This document shows, piece after piece, positions 28,945-39,007 of a DNA stretch of 64,000 nucleotides. The stretch is from NCBI GenBank assembly GCA_963575745.1, contig CAUYUJ010018620.1:135907-199906 (forward strand), given 5' to 3'. Both the position numbers and the translations under genes were made by a program. Within the stretch, counting starts at the first letter, position 1. Each line of letters starts with the position of its first letter. The stretch comes from Prorocentrum cordatum. Its lineage: Eukaryota > Sar > Dinophyceae > Prorocentrales > Prorocentraceae. Under the pieces are notes generated by a model, which searched no databases, had not been told where the DNA came from, and saw nothing but the letters and a program-made list of their open reading frames with translations.

Positions 28945-29271
28945 CACGTGAGCCTGAAAGCCGCGGAGGCGTCGCTGCTCCTGGGGTTCGCCATCGATGA
29001 GCTTCTGCTGCATGGCGGTGCCCGACAATTTGGCGAGACGTTGGTAGGAGCAGGGGGGGGGGGGTGTCTGAAACTGTTGGTGTCCGAGCTCAGGAATCAG
29101 GACGTCGCCCCGACGCACGCTAGCTATCCCAGGTGTGCTGCATACTTGTCCTCGCACGTTCGGCGTTGCAAACGCGCGGGTTTGAAACTCGCACCCAAAC
29201 ATCATCTCCTATGCCAGATGACCCACAGGAGTTGGGATTTAAATCACCAGAACCCGCAAGTTTGGACCGCG
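28945..29271 (+). pseudogene. Family gene, downstream block
   Basis: The frame reads SLKAAEASLLLGFAIDELLL, then LGGARQFGETLVGAG-like residues around a poly-G run (29047-29056), then CAAYLSSHVRRCKRAGLKLA, PKHHLLCQMTHRSW and NHQNPQVWTA, ending in 25 C. In this family a LKAxE helix, an AGxxxxPKxHLxxH block and a GNPxxxxT(F/Y)xDE block follow the MLG motif in this order. It is therefore the continuation of 25719-27360. Confidence 0.55.
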
Positions 29272-29714
29272 CCCCCCCCCCCCCCCCCCCCCCCCCCTCC
29301 CTCGAGCCTGATGCGTGTGAAACGGTGAAGGGGCGGCGGACATCCTGGCGCTAGGCCGTCATGAATAGTTCTCGCGCGGACGACCGCCCTCCCCCCATCG
29401 TGGTCCACGGGCCGCACATCGATGTTCCATCGCAAATTCCATCGCGATGGAATTTCCGATCCACGGGGAAAGAACAGGGAGGAGGAGGGGGAGGAGGAGG
29501 AGGAGGGGGATAACGCGGAGGATGAGGAAGAGGAGGAGGGGGAGGCGGAGGCGGAGGCGGAGGATGAAGCGGAGGAGGCGGAGGAGGATGAGGAGGATGA
29601 GGAGGAGGAGGAAGAGGAGGAGGAGGAGGGATGTGGAGGAGGAGGAGGAGGAGGAGGATGCGGAGGATGAGGAGGATGACGCAGGGCGTGCGACATCCCA
29701 GAGGACCCCCCAAC
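29272..29714. other. Second intervening sequence: poly-C, palindrome, AGG tract
   Basis: 25 C (29272-29296), palindrome copy 6 (29425-29461) and an AGG/GAGGCGG tract (29476-29675) separate two coding blocks of the same family gene. Confidence 0.5.
29425..29461. repeat. CCATCGC palindrome, copy 6
   Basis: TTCCATCGCAAATTCCATCG then CGATGGAATTTCCGATC, imperfect in the outer right arm. Confidence 0.85.
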
Positions 29715-29850
29715 ACGGCAGCCCGAAGTTGTACCACTGCTACAGGGATGAAAGGGCTGAGCGCTTTCTTGAGAGACGTTGCAGTTTTTTGCCGCAGGCG
29801 CACATGCCCGTGGCGCGCGTTCAGACAGCTCGACCTGCATTCGAGGTCGA
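29715..29850 (+). pseudogene. Family gene, C-terminal block
   Basis: GSPKLYHCYRDE is followed, after a one-base shift near 29755, by GLSAFLRDVAVFCRRRTCPW and RAFRQLDLHS. This fits the family end, where a (N/S)PxxYxxYxDE block is followed by a helical C-xRRxW segment. It overlaps in content with NHQNPQVWTA at 29240, which may be a repeat of the exon edge. Confidence 0.45.
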
Positions 29851-30369
29851 CTGTCGGCAGCTCGTTCGCACGGCACGGCGAGTGGTTGCCGCTCGTGTCT
29901 GGCAATTTGCTTCTGTAAATTGTGGGAGTACGATGAAGATGAAAAGGCGACAGGAAGAGGAGTCGGGGGAAGGGGGGGGTGGGGGGGAGGCGGAAGAGGA
30001 GGATGATGAGGATATGTAGGACGAGGACTATCAAAATGTTCTGCGTTTCGCCCCCCGCAGTTTACCGACTGCACACTTTGCGGCGTGCGAAGAGACTGTG
30101 GTTCATCCCGTCCGCCTGCCTGCTCGCTCGACCTGAGAGAAGATCGGTCGAGGCTGGCGGAAGGGTACACCGCCCGTTTGACTTATTGGAAAATGGTCGT
30201 GTGTTTCGGACGCATATCCGAAAATGTTCGAGCGGTCCAGCCCCTCATCGCAAACTCCATCGCAAAATCCATTGCAATGGATTTGTGCGATGGATTTGCT
30301 CCCCCCGTAGAAACCCTCGACACTACAGCGCGGCGCCGATCCCCTCAATACATCCTGGCCCTACCATTT
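29851..30369. other. No gene seen; palindrome copy 7 at 30257-30293
   Basis: The dyad CCATCGCAAAATCCATTG with CAATGGATTTGTGCGATGG (one extra base) lies here. A short purine tract (29950-30005) is the only other feature. Confidence 0.6.
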
Positions 30370-30925
30370 TCGGAATGGTCCTGATCCTTCCCCCCCTCCC
30401 TTCCCCCCTCTGCCCCCCTTCGCCTTCCCTTGCACTTTCCCCCTGTCCCTCCCTCCATCCATCCGTCCTCCTCCTCACCCGTCTCATCGCCTTCCTCTTC
30501 TTTGTCCTTCTCCTCCTCCCCCTCCTCATCGATCTCCGTTTCCTCATCATCATTTCCTGTCCTCTTGTCCTCTCCTCTCCTCTCCTATCCTCGTCTCTCC
30601 TCGTCCTCGTCCCTCCTCCTCCTCCTCATCCTCATCCTCCTCCTCCTCCCCCTCCTCCTCCTCCTCCTCCTCCTCCCCCTCGTCCTCATCCTCATCTTCC
30701 TCCTCCTCCTCGCCCTCCTCCTCGTCCTCCTCCTCTTCCCTCTCCCCCCCCCTTTCCTCTTCCTGCCCCTCCTGCTGCTGCGCCTGCTCCTCCTCCTCCT
30801 CTTCTTCCTCCTTCTCCTCCTCCCTCTCCTCCTCCTCCTCCTCCTCCTCCTCCTCCTCCTCCTCCTCCTCCTTCTCTTCCTCATCCTCCTCGTGCTGTTG
30901 CTGCTGTTCCTCCTGCTCTTGGGGT
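30370..30925. repeat. (TCC)n pyrimidine tract
   Basis: CTC/TCC/CCT sequence, pure at about 30830-30880. Leu- and Pro-only frames are not called. Confidence 0.9.
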
Positions 30926-31446
30926 TCACTGGCGGATGAATCGACTGCGCCCCCTTGAACGGTGCGACTTGATGGTAAATTGGAAATTCAGCCCCCGCAT
31001 TCACGCGCCTACGGCCGCCCCCGCCCACGACGAGATTGTTTTTACTCACAGGCCTGCGGCCGCATCCAAACGAGACGAAACGATGCGAGGGGCGTGCCGA
31101 ATGAACGCGGCCCGTTCTGTTCTCAATCCTTCGGCCTTCTCCGCGCGCGATGGGAGAACACAATGCGCGCGGGGTGTGCGAGGGGAAGACGCTAGGCTAG
31201 TAACGAAGTATAGTACGTACTCATATAATGTGTATATTGATGCAAGCATGGCGATTTACATGCATACATTATACAACCTGACATATTGATCGGATGTCCG
31301 CCGATGATATGATTATTGATCGGTGTTTTTGCAATGCTTGGCCGACAAAGCTGGCCGATCAATTTTGGCTACGTTTGAGACCTCTGGGGGGGGGGGGGTC
31401 GCGCGAGAGGTCAGGCAGCACGCGTTTACAGACTGGCCGCTCGAGG

Positions 31447-32270
31447 ATGGCCCCATCGACGGTGGAGCGCGCGATCAAGAAGTGGGAGCAGAGCGGCGGT
31501 GCCTCTGTGCTCTGGCTGGAGACGTGGGCGCGCGACCGACTACTGAGCTTGTCGGACCGCGCCTATGTCGCGATGAAGTGCTTGCTCTCCTCGATCTACT
31601 GCGCGGGGAGCTGCGACCAGATCAGCCTGGCTAGCATGGCGAGCATCGAGGCGTTGTGCCGCATAGTCTCGCAGATCGTGGAGGCCTACTCGGGCGACCC
31701 GACCAAGCCGCCGAAGTGGGGCGGTCTGCGCCACTGCATGGGCGCGGCGGGCCCGACGGGCGCGATCGACCCCGCGCATCGCACGGCGGTGTTCCGCCGA
31801 AACAAGGAAGTGGAGCTCGAGAACTGGAAGGGCCGCGCGGCAGGGGTGCCGCCGCGGAGCCCGCTGGCGCTGGAGCCGGGCGAGGGCCTGCCTGGCGCTG
31901 GCGCTGGGGCCGACGGCTGGGGCCGCGGGCGCGGCCGAGGTCGCGACGCAGGCTCAAAAGACGCGAAGATCGGGGCACAATCGGATCGGGATATCTCGAA
32001 ATCTCTGAGGATCGGCGGGTTTGGAGGATGTATTGGGCGCCGCGGCCGCTCCAGAGCGTTCCGGAACGCTCTGAGAGCGCTCCGGAACGCCCTGGAGCGA
32101 TTTATCCCGATCTTAGCCTTGTTTTACAGGCGGGCGCGGCGCTGGCGGGCGCAGAGACGCAAGAGCTGCTGGGCGCGGTGGCGGCGGGCGCGGCGGCGAG
32201 CTCACCGCGCCCGACGGAGGATGACCTCCTCCGCCGACGGGGGTGTGCGACCCGTCGGTAGTGCAAAGCC
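31447..32270 (+). pseudogene. YR-2 gag-like block
   Basis: From the ATG at 31447: MAPSTVERAIKKWEQSGGAS, WARDRLLSLSDRAYVAMKCL, LSSIYCAGSCDQISLASMAS, IEALCRIVSQIVEAYSGDP. A RRNKEVELENWKGRAAG helix and a Gly-rich tail follow. In dinoflagellate DIRS-like elements a helical block of this type with an AxxYxGxxDQLN-like motif precedes the RT. After about 31960 the frame degenerates; 32050-32102 is a strong dyad. Confidence 0.6.
32040..32104. repeat. GC-rich dyad cluster
   Basis: AGAGCGTTCCGGAACGCTCT is a perfect 20-bp palindrome, followed at once by GAGAGCGCTCCGGAACGCC. Both sit inside a wider CTCCAG/CTGGAG inverted pair. Confidence 0.8.
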
Positions 32271-32790
32271 CAAGCGTGAAGTCGGGGTGGACCCGCTGTC
32301 GATCGCTCTTCCCCCTGCCGAGACAAGACGATGCTACTTCCAACGGCGCGCGTCTCCAGGGCCGCGGGGCTGTGCGGCTCGCCAGGCGGGCTCGTCGCGA
32401 TTTTAATGATGCCGGGGGTGCCTTGAATTGGTTGGCCAACCGCGAGGCCAGCGGGCGCGCGCCCAATGTTGACCAGATGAGGGTGCACGCGCGGATTCTG
32501 GATTGCATTGCCGAGCGCACGCCGCCGCCGATCCCCTCCCCGCGAGCAGCCTTCTCTGAGCGGCTGCACGGCCGCAGTGTTTACGACGAGTCGGCCGGGC
32601 GGAACGTCGGGCGTCTGCGCAACGGGAGGGCCGCGGCCGGCAGAGATCGCACTTGTCCATGCGCGCCAGTTTCTCGCAGACGGATATTATCGGATTCTGG
32701 TTGACATGGAGGGCCTTTGCCATCGTTTGAACGAACGCGACATCATTCCTCACTGGGGCCCCATCACTCGCCCGGAACAGGAGGCTGCAT

Positions 32791-33663
32791 GTGCGCCTCG
32801 TTGAGCTCCTCTACTCCAGGGGCACGCTGGCCTTCTTGGATGAGGACCAGCGCCGCCGGGAGGTCGGCATTTTCTCCGTCGCCAACAAGAGCGGCCAGCT
32901 CCGCCTCATCATCGACGCGAGGAGGAGCAACCTGCACTTCACTTCGCCACCAGGTGCGCCGCTGGTAACCGCGGAGGGCCTGGCTCGCATCGAGGTTGAG
33001 GGAATCCGCCCCCTCGACCGAGAAGCAGCCGACGCAGGCTTCACGCTGGGCACCTCAGACATCAGAGACGCCTTCCACCGGTTTCGGATCGACAAGGACC
33101 TGTCGGCATTCTTCTGTCTGCGAGCCGTGCAGGCGCCCGAGGTGGGCATGGCTGGCCTGGCGTTGGAAGGCGAGCCCGTGGGGGCTGGCCGCCTCCTGGC
33201 GCCCGCCCGCGCCGCGCTGCCCATGGGCCTCGCGCGGTCGCTGTGCTTTTACCAGGAGGTGGGCGAGGCCGCGATGCAGGAGACCCCGGCACTCAGCCAG
33301 GCGCCGCGGATGCGCGACCGCGGGCCCGCCGCGGCGTTGCGCCCGAGCGCCCCTCTCTCTCGCGGAGGCGGGGCCCAGTGCACCTACGTGGACAACCTAG
33401 TGGTGCTGGGTTTCAGCCGGGCGGAAGTCGCCGCAGGACTTGGCGCGGCCACCGGGCGTTTCGACGGGGCGGGGTCGCGCGCGCACGAGACGTAGATCCA
33501 GCTGGGCCGCGGCGAGACGCTGGGCCGCGTGCTAGGCGGCGCGGCGCTAGCCACCCGGCTGGCGGCCAAGCGCTACTGGCGGGTCCGCCGCGGGCTTGAC
33601 TGGTCGCTGAGCTGTCGCGCGCTCCCAGGCTGGGCTTGGGAGATCGTGCTCGGGCATTGCGCC
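32791..33663 (+). pseudogene. YR-2 reverse transcriptase
   Basis: Blocks in one frame: VGIFSVANKSGQLRLIIDAR, RSNLHFTSPPGAPLVTAEGL (the R-x-(I/V)-x-D-x-R-x-x-N-x-x-F ... P region), TSDIRDAFHRFRIDKDLSAF (first palm Asp), LPMGLARSLCFYQ and CTYVDNLVVLGFSR. The catalytic box is YVDN (33382-33393), the variant I know from dinoflagellate DIRS-like RTs. A TAG at 33493-33495 and a TAA at 33664-33666 interrupt the same frame, which then continues into RNase H. An upstream N-terminal part (32410-32790) is spread over other frames (LNWLANREASGRAP, VHARQFLADGYYRILVDMEG). Confidence 0.75.
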
Positions 33664-33672
33664 TAATGCGCC

Positions 33673-34445
33673 ATGTGCAACCGTGACGCGCTGCCAGTCT
33701 TCAACGCGATCTACAAGTTTATTGTTGCCAACTACCACCAGGAAGCGCCCTTGCGGCCAACCGCGCGGGCGGGGCTGGTGGCCTTCAGAGGCCCGAAGCC
33801 GCTGCAGCGGGGCGACTGGGCGCTGCCGTGGAGCTCGCTGGCGCGTTCGTCAGACGCGTCGGAGCATGGCCACGCGGCGAGCGCCTCATTATTCGGACAG
33901 GAGACCGCGGGGGGGATCGGCCGCGCGCAGGCGCGGTCAAGGTTTCGCCGCTCGGGCGGCCATTCAGCTGGAGCAGATTTCTTCGCGACGAACGGCATCG
34001 CGATGACGAGTGGAGGGGGCCTCGAGCCAGTTGGCGAGCTTGAGGATGACGATGAGATCGCGCCCCAAGTTGAGCGGGGGGATCAGACGTTCAAAAAGAT
34101 GGCGGCGGAGATCTTCTCGGCATTCCGCTGGGCGGGGTTGGTCGCCCGCGGCCGGCGCAGCACGACGGAAGATATCTCCGTCTACGAGTCACGGGCCATC
34201 TTGCGCGCCGTCGAGATTCACGTAAGTCTCTCGCCGCGTGAGGGCGAGCACGTTGTGGCGTTGAGCGACAACTTGCTCGCAGTATTGTGTTTCGAGAGGA
34301 GAAGAGCCAAACGCTCTGTTGCCCTCTCATGCACACGTCGGGCTTCGCCCTCTGCCTCGCCCCGAACAAGCGCCTTCGCGCAAGATGGGTTACGAGCGAG
34401 CTCAACCCGAGCGACGAGGGCTCCAGGCTGTATGACCCCAACTAC
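33673..34445 (+). pseudogene. YR-2 RNase H domain
   Basis: After LPVFNAIYKFIVANY the frame gives SLARSSDASEHGHAASAS (first Asp), ISVYESRAILRAVEIHVSL (Glu helix) and HVVALSDNLLAVLCF (second Asp). Near 34300 the sense shifts to the next frame: SGFALCLAPNKRLRARWV and SELNPSDEGSR (last Asp). All four acidic positions are recognisable, but a frameshift divides them. Confidence 0.7.
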
Positions 34446-35300
34446 GACCTGAAGAAGACCCTGGTTAACTCTTGGGAGTGCTCGGAGGCCCGCGACGGCA
34501 TGGCCGTGAGTCGCAGGCTTCCTCGGCCGGGAACCCATCGGGACAACGCAGAGCTCAACGGCAACAACCATCGCAGGCAGATCGCAATCGGGCAGAGCAA
34601 CGGCAAGAGCAATACCGTAGAGGAGACGAATGAAATCAACAAGTGCAACAACCAGCAGGACAACAGCAGTGCTACAGCATGCAGTGACCATAGCATCAGG
34701 GCAACACCACCTACTGCAGCAGCATGCAGCAGAGCTTTCCCTTCTAAGATCTCGAAGCCCTCAGACCTGGAACCTGAGGAGACCCTCGAGAGCCCCGAGG
34801 TCGTCGGAGATGCTGAAGCCTCTCGCAGGCACCCCTCCGACGCCACTGCCACTTCAGCTCCCAGGGGCGGGCGCCCCGACCGCCCGACAGCGGGCCCGCG
34901 CGATGAGCCTCCCGCGGGCCGCCGGCTGCTGGCGCCAGGCGGGGCCGGAGGCAGCGCGCCTGCGCAGGGCGCGTCCAAGCGGCCCGCCGAGCGCTCGCGG
35001 TTGCTGTCGCTCACGCCGCGGGCCAAGGCCGAGAGCCGAGAGGAGACAGCGCCGCAAGCTCGGCGGCAGCGGTCGCGCGGCCCGCCCGCTGCGAGGGCGC
35101 CCGTCTGGCTCCGGCAGCCCGCGCCGAAGGCGAGGGCCTCGAGGGGCGATCTCGACAGCCCGGAGGCAGCGGGGGCCCAGACTGGAGACAGCGAAGGGGA
35201 GAGCGACGCCACCGCGGACCCCGACGGGGAGATCGAGGGCAGGCGGACTCGCCAGCCGCGCCAGACGGCGAAGCACTGGGCCACCGCAGTGGCCAGAGCG
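34446..35300 (+). other. YR-2 linker, low-complexity open frame
   Basis: A Ser/Pro/Ala/Arg-rich region of the 728-codon frame (34287-36473), with a CAGCA-rich Asn/Gln part at 34560-34740. It joins RNase H and recombinase in DIRS-type elements and is probably disordered. Confidence 0.5.
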
Positions 35301-36250
35301 CGGGCGCCGCCCACGCTTGCGGGGCTCTCGCTCCTGGAGCGATCGGCGGCGGGGCAGGGGGCGGAGACCAAGTGTCAGGTGGAGTTGCAGGCCTTCGTGA
35401 AGGCCGCAGGAGAGCGCCCGCTCGTCGTGAACAGCGAGGTGGACGCTGCGCTCGTGCATTGCATGAACGGGCTCTACGAGACTGGACATCACTCCAACAG
35501 AGGGGATGTTCTGATGGCGGCGCTGCTGCGCTTCCAGCCGCAGCGCGGGAAGCTGGGCGGCCCCCGCTTCCCCTGGGCCTGGCGTTGCCTCAAGGGGTGG
35601 AGGCGCCGCTGCGGGCGGCGCTCCCGCAACCCAGTGGCGCGCATGATTTGGTCGGCTGTGGTGTGGGACCTTTGCTGCCGTGGTTTCTGGATGATGGGGC
35701 ACCATCTCACATGGGCGGTTGTGACGCGCCACCGGCCTGGAGCGCCTTTGACAATTCAGCTTCAGGGCCTGATCCCTCCAGTGGACGGTGGCTCGAGCGA
35801 CTGGGCAGTTCTCCTCTCCCCTGTGGCGAGGGCAGCCACCAGGAAGAACCGGGCCCAGGGCGAGGGCATCAGCATGACGAACAAGATATACCCGCGGCTG
35901 CCAAAGGCGATCGCAGCCTTGGCCCGCGGCCCGCCAGAGTCTCGGATCCCCCCACGCAGCTACCACGAGCTCGTGACCGAGCTCAACTGGACTCGCGAGA
36001 GACTGCAGCTGGGCAACTTAGTGCTGCACCAATGCCGCCACTCGGGGGCCTCGCTCGACCTCCAGGGCCGCCGCCGCGACCACCTCGAACTGAAGAAGAG
36101 GGGCGGGCGGCAGTGCGAGGGCCCCCTCAAGCAGCGCGAGAACGCCGCCCGACTGAACATGTCGGCGGCCCGCCTGAAGCCCCGGCAGGTGGCGGAGTTC
36201 AAGAGAGCAGACGAGCAGCAAGAGGCGCTCTTCTTCGGCCGCGCGGCCGC
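35300..36250 (+). pseudogene. YR-2 tyrosine recombinase, catalytic Tyr replaced
   Basis: The frame carries LHCMNGLYETGHHSNRGDV-like and RFPWAWRCLKGWRRRCGRRS regions, then TRHRPGAPLTIQLQGLIPP, where RPG holds the first catalytic Arg. Next come SDWAVLLSPVARAATRKNRA and LHQCRHSGASLDLQG with the second RH. The last box reads LKKRGGRQCEGPLKQRENAA: the family RGRW is RGGRQ and the place of the nucleophilic Tyr is an Arg codon (CGC at 36135-36137). If the alignment is right the enzyme is inactive. Confidence 0.65.
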
Positions 36251-36274
36251 CGCGCCGTTGCGGACAGCGTGGGC

Positions 36275-36990
36275 CGTCGGCCTTTCTTCGCCGATTTCTT
36301 CTGCGGCGATGGAGGTGTCGGCATGGCGGTTTCCCATCGGGGGCGCGGCGCTCGTCTGTGGGGCACCAGATACGATTCGCGATGCGACCTTGCCCAGGGG
36401 TTCAGCGTCGCATATCAGGGGATGCCAAGCATGGGCTGATCCTGGGAGCGGCGCTGGCGACCGAGTGCACTAGCTTCTGAACTGCCCGCATGCGAATTCG
36501 TTTCATTCGAACTTCTGACAAGCCCTGGGGAGTAACCGACAGGTCGGGTTTTAGTGAAAAAGACGCCGTTCTGGCGCGTAGCAACAAGCTCCTCAGGGCC
36601 ACCTTGCAGATCATCAGAATTGTAGACTCCTGCCAGATTCCTTGGTTTTGTGAAACCCGTATAGCAGCATGATGTAAAGGATCCCTGTGCTCCGCCGTCG
36701 CGCGACTCGGGGCGCCTGCGAGGCGTTGCTAGATTTCTGCGGCTATGACGCGAGATGGCGCAAGCGGATTCATTTTCTTTCGGTAATGTTGCAGCTGATA
36801 ACATACAACGCATGACTTGCCGCCTCTGCCGCGGGCGGGGGGGTGCTCGTTTTCAGGTATGTCACATGTCGAATTGTCTGGGCCCCACCCGAGCAGACGA
36901 ATCCCGTGGACCGAAGTGGCTGAACCATCTCCGAAAGGCTTGTGCCGTGATCTCGCAGCAGCGTTAGCGTCAGCCTCTAATCAGAGAACG
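36275..36990 (+). pseudogene. YR-2 methyltransferase-like C-terminal domain
   Basis: Four frame pieces are in order: FADFFCGDGGVGMAVSHRGR with ARLWGTRYDSRCDLAQ (36280-36410), the glycine-rich cofactor-binding start; then GLILGAALATECTSF with a TGA at 36478, and FIRTSDKPWGVTDRSGFSEK through SCQIPWFCE (to 36660). ALLDFCGYDARWRKRIHFL follows (36723-36780), then GGCSFSGMSHVELSGPHPSR and KGLCRDLAAALAS (36840-36985). This matches the domain that follows the recombinase in dinoflagellate DIRS elements and recalls the methylase of DIRS1. Target base is unknown. Three frameshifts and a stop make it a pseudogene. Confidence 0.6.
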
Positions 36991-37030
36991 CATCCTTTGT
37001 TTCGGGAGTGATGTGGGACTCCAGTCTCCA

Positions 37031-37431
37031 GCGTCGAGGGCCTGCTCGCGCTTGCCTCTTCGAAGCCGGCCAGTTCTCAGCCAGCGCCACTGCGCCTGCG
37101 TCGCTCCGTGCCGCGTTTCTCGAGAAACTTCTCTGTCTTGAGAAGACTTGCGAGCGGAACCCTGCCAGACATGAGAGTGTTTGCGCGCTGTTGTCTGGGG
37201 GTGCCGCGATATCTTCCGCTCAAGTGCACCCGTGGCCTGCCCTCCCGCCGCAATTGCATTTTCACACTGAATCTTTCGAAACTTTCACTGTGTCGAGGGC
37301 TTGCTCGCGCTTGCCTCCTCGAGGCCGGCCAGTTTTCAGCCCGCGCCGCTGCGCCCGTGTCGTTCCGCGACGCGTTTTTCGAGACAAACTTCACTGTCTT
37401 GAAAAGACTTGCGGGCGGAACCCTGCCAGAC
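37031..37431 (+). repeat. Direct duplication of a 140-bp block around the shared cassette
   Basis: 37031-37170 and 37291-37431 match (CGAGGGCYTGCTCGCGCTTG, CCCTGCCAGACA end) at a 260-bp offset. The 50-bp cassette also seen at 14281 lies between them (37173-37224). Confidence 0.85.
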
Positions 37432-37435
37432 AGGT

Positions 37436-38760
37436 TTATGACTTCGGAAACGCGAGCATTGCATGATGCACGAGAATTCAAGGCTTTGGACACGCAGATA
37501 TGGCGCAACTTACATGATTTCTGGCTTTGGGGTCGCCGATGTAGCGTAACGCACGCAGTCTCATGGTTTCGGAGACGCGGATGTTTCGCAATTTGCAATA
37601 GTTTATGGCTTCGGGTACGCGAATGGCTTGTACATCACGATGGTTTGTGGCCTCCGGGACGCGAATGTGGTGTAAGTTGCTTGAGTTTTTGGTCTCGGGC
37701 GCGCAAGCATAGCGTAATTGACCCGTGTTTATGGCCTCGGGCATCGTGGCTTCGGGAATTCGGGGCCAGCCGCCAGATTTCAAGAGACGGCGGGGAGTCC
37801 AAAAAGCGCCCCCCCGAACACATATCCCAAAACAGAAATGATTGTTTTCTGCGTTGGAGAGGGGGTGGCGCTCTTGGGCGGCCTCCGCGAGGTGGATCCG
37901 TGGCCACTGGGGTGCGCATATTGTTCACTTTACGAGGGGTTGTGACCTCGGGGACGCGAACATTGCGTAATCTAGGAGGATGTATGGCGTCAGGGACGCA
38001 AGCACTGCGTAATGTACTGGGGGTTATGGCCTCGGGGACGCGAATGTTGCGTACGCTGCGATAGTGTATGGCCTCGGGGACGCGAATTGTGTTTAATGTA
38101 TGAGGTTGTATGGCTTCGGGCACGCAAATGTAATGTAAATTACAAAGGGTTTATGGATTCGTGGACGCGAATACGATGTAATTTACGAAGGGGTATGGAG
38201 TTGGACACGCAACTATTACGTAAATGTCGAGGGTTCGCGGCCTCGGGGACGCGAATATTGTGTAATTTACGGGAGCTTGCGGACTCGGAGAAGCATCGCG
38301 GAATTTACAAGGGTTATGGCCTCGGGCATCGTGGTTTCGGAAGCTTCAGGCCCGCCACGGGATTTGAAGAGACGGCGGGAGGTCCAAAAGGCGCTCCCCG
38401 AACGCATGTCCCAAACCATAAATGGTTGTTTTTCTGCTATGGAAAGGGGGCAAAGCTCCCGCGAGGTGCATTCGTGGTCGCGGAGGTGCGAGTATTGCGC
38501 AATGTACGTGAGATTGTTGCATGTTGGCCGCGACCGTGGCGTAATTTACTAGCGTCTATGGCTTCGGAGACGCGGATCTGGCGTACTTCACGAGGGCTTA
38601 TGGCATCGAGGACACGACTATTGAGTAATTCACACGGGTTTACGGCTTTGGAGACGCGACTCTTCCGTGAATAAAAAAAGGGTTTATTACTATAACGTTA
38701 TAGCGTTATTCTATAATTTGTTATGGCCTCGGGGACGCGAATATTGCGTACTTTGCGCGA
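37436..38760. repeat. 42-bp satellite with open minus-strand frame
   Basis: About 25 degenerate units of TATGGCCTCGGGGACGCGAA followed by ATTGCGTAATTTACGAGGGT. On the minus strand the period of 14 codons gives RVPEAI-type repeats (open at 37478-37783, 37635-38123 and again near 38700). Two near-identical 160-bp non-satellite inserts (37731-37910 and 38317-38490; ending near AATGATTG/AATGGTTG) indicate a higher-order repeat of about 585 bp. Confidence 0.8.
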
Positions 38761-39007
38761 TTTTCGCGTATTTTCACGTGCCCCCCCCCCCCCCGCACAC
38801 GAATTCAGAGCACGCGATTCGGGCGTGGTAACAAGGTTCCCTCTCGGCTCCCCCCCCTCCCGCGGACAATAACAATTTACAGTAGGAAGCCTAAAGCAAA
38901 CCTGTAACGGTGGAAACTGGAACCTGGCACTGGCGCAGGGCGCAGCAAATCCTAGCCCTACAACCTGGTGGCCCCACAAGAGAGCCGGCGGATTTTTCGC
39001 ATATATG
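38761..39007. other. Spacer with 14-C run
   Basis: Poly-C (38781-38794) followed by about 200 bp of normal sequence with no frame supported. Confidence 0.5.

Larger units (their letters stand above)
31447..37000 (+). mobile_element. YR-2, decayed DIRS-type retroelement
   Basis: Coding blocks in order on the plus strand: gag-like (31447-32270), RT (32791-33663), RNase H (33673-34445), a long disordered linker, tyrosine recombinase (35300-36250) and a methyltransferase-like domain (36275-36990). This order is that of DIRS1-type elements, which also carry a C-terminal methyltransferase-like domain. Frames change at least six times and stops interrupt RT and methyltransferase parts. I found no inverted or split terminal repeats, so the ends are uncertain. 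Confidence 0.75.

Noticed and set aside
31357-31372. Third spliced-leader relic (CAATTTTGGCTACG)
   Set aside because: Only nine to ten bases match the leader and the CAAG end is missing; expected by chance more readily than the other two.
31447-37000. LTR or split terminal repeats around YR-2
   Set aside because: I compared the flanks by eye and saw no repeat pair; the ends are left open.
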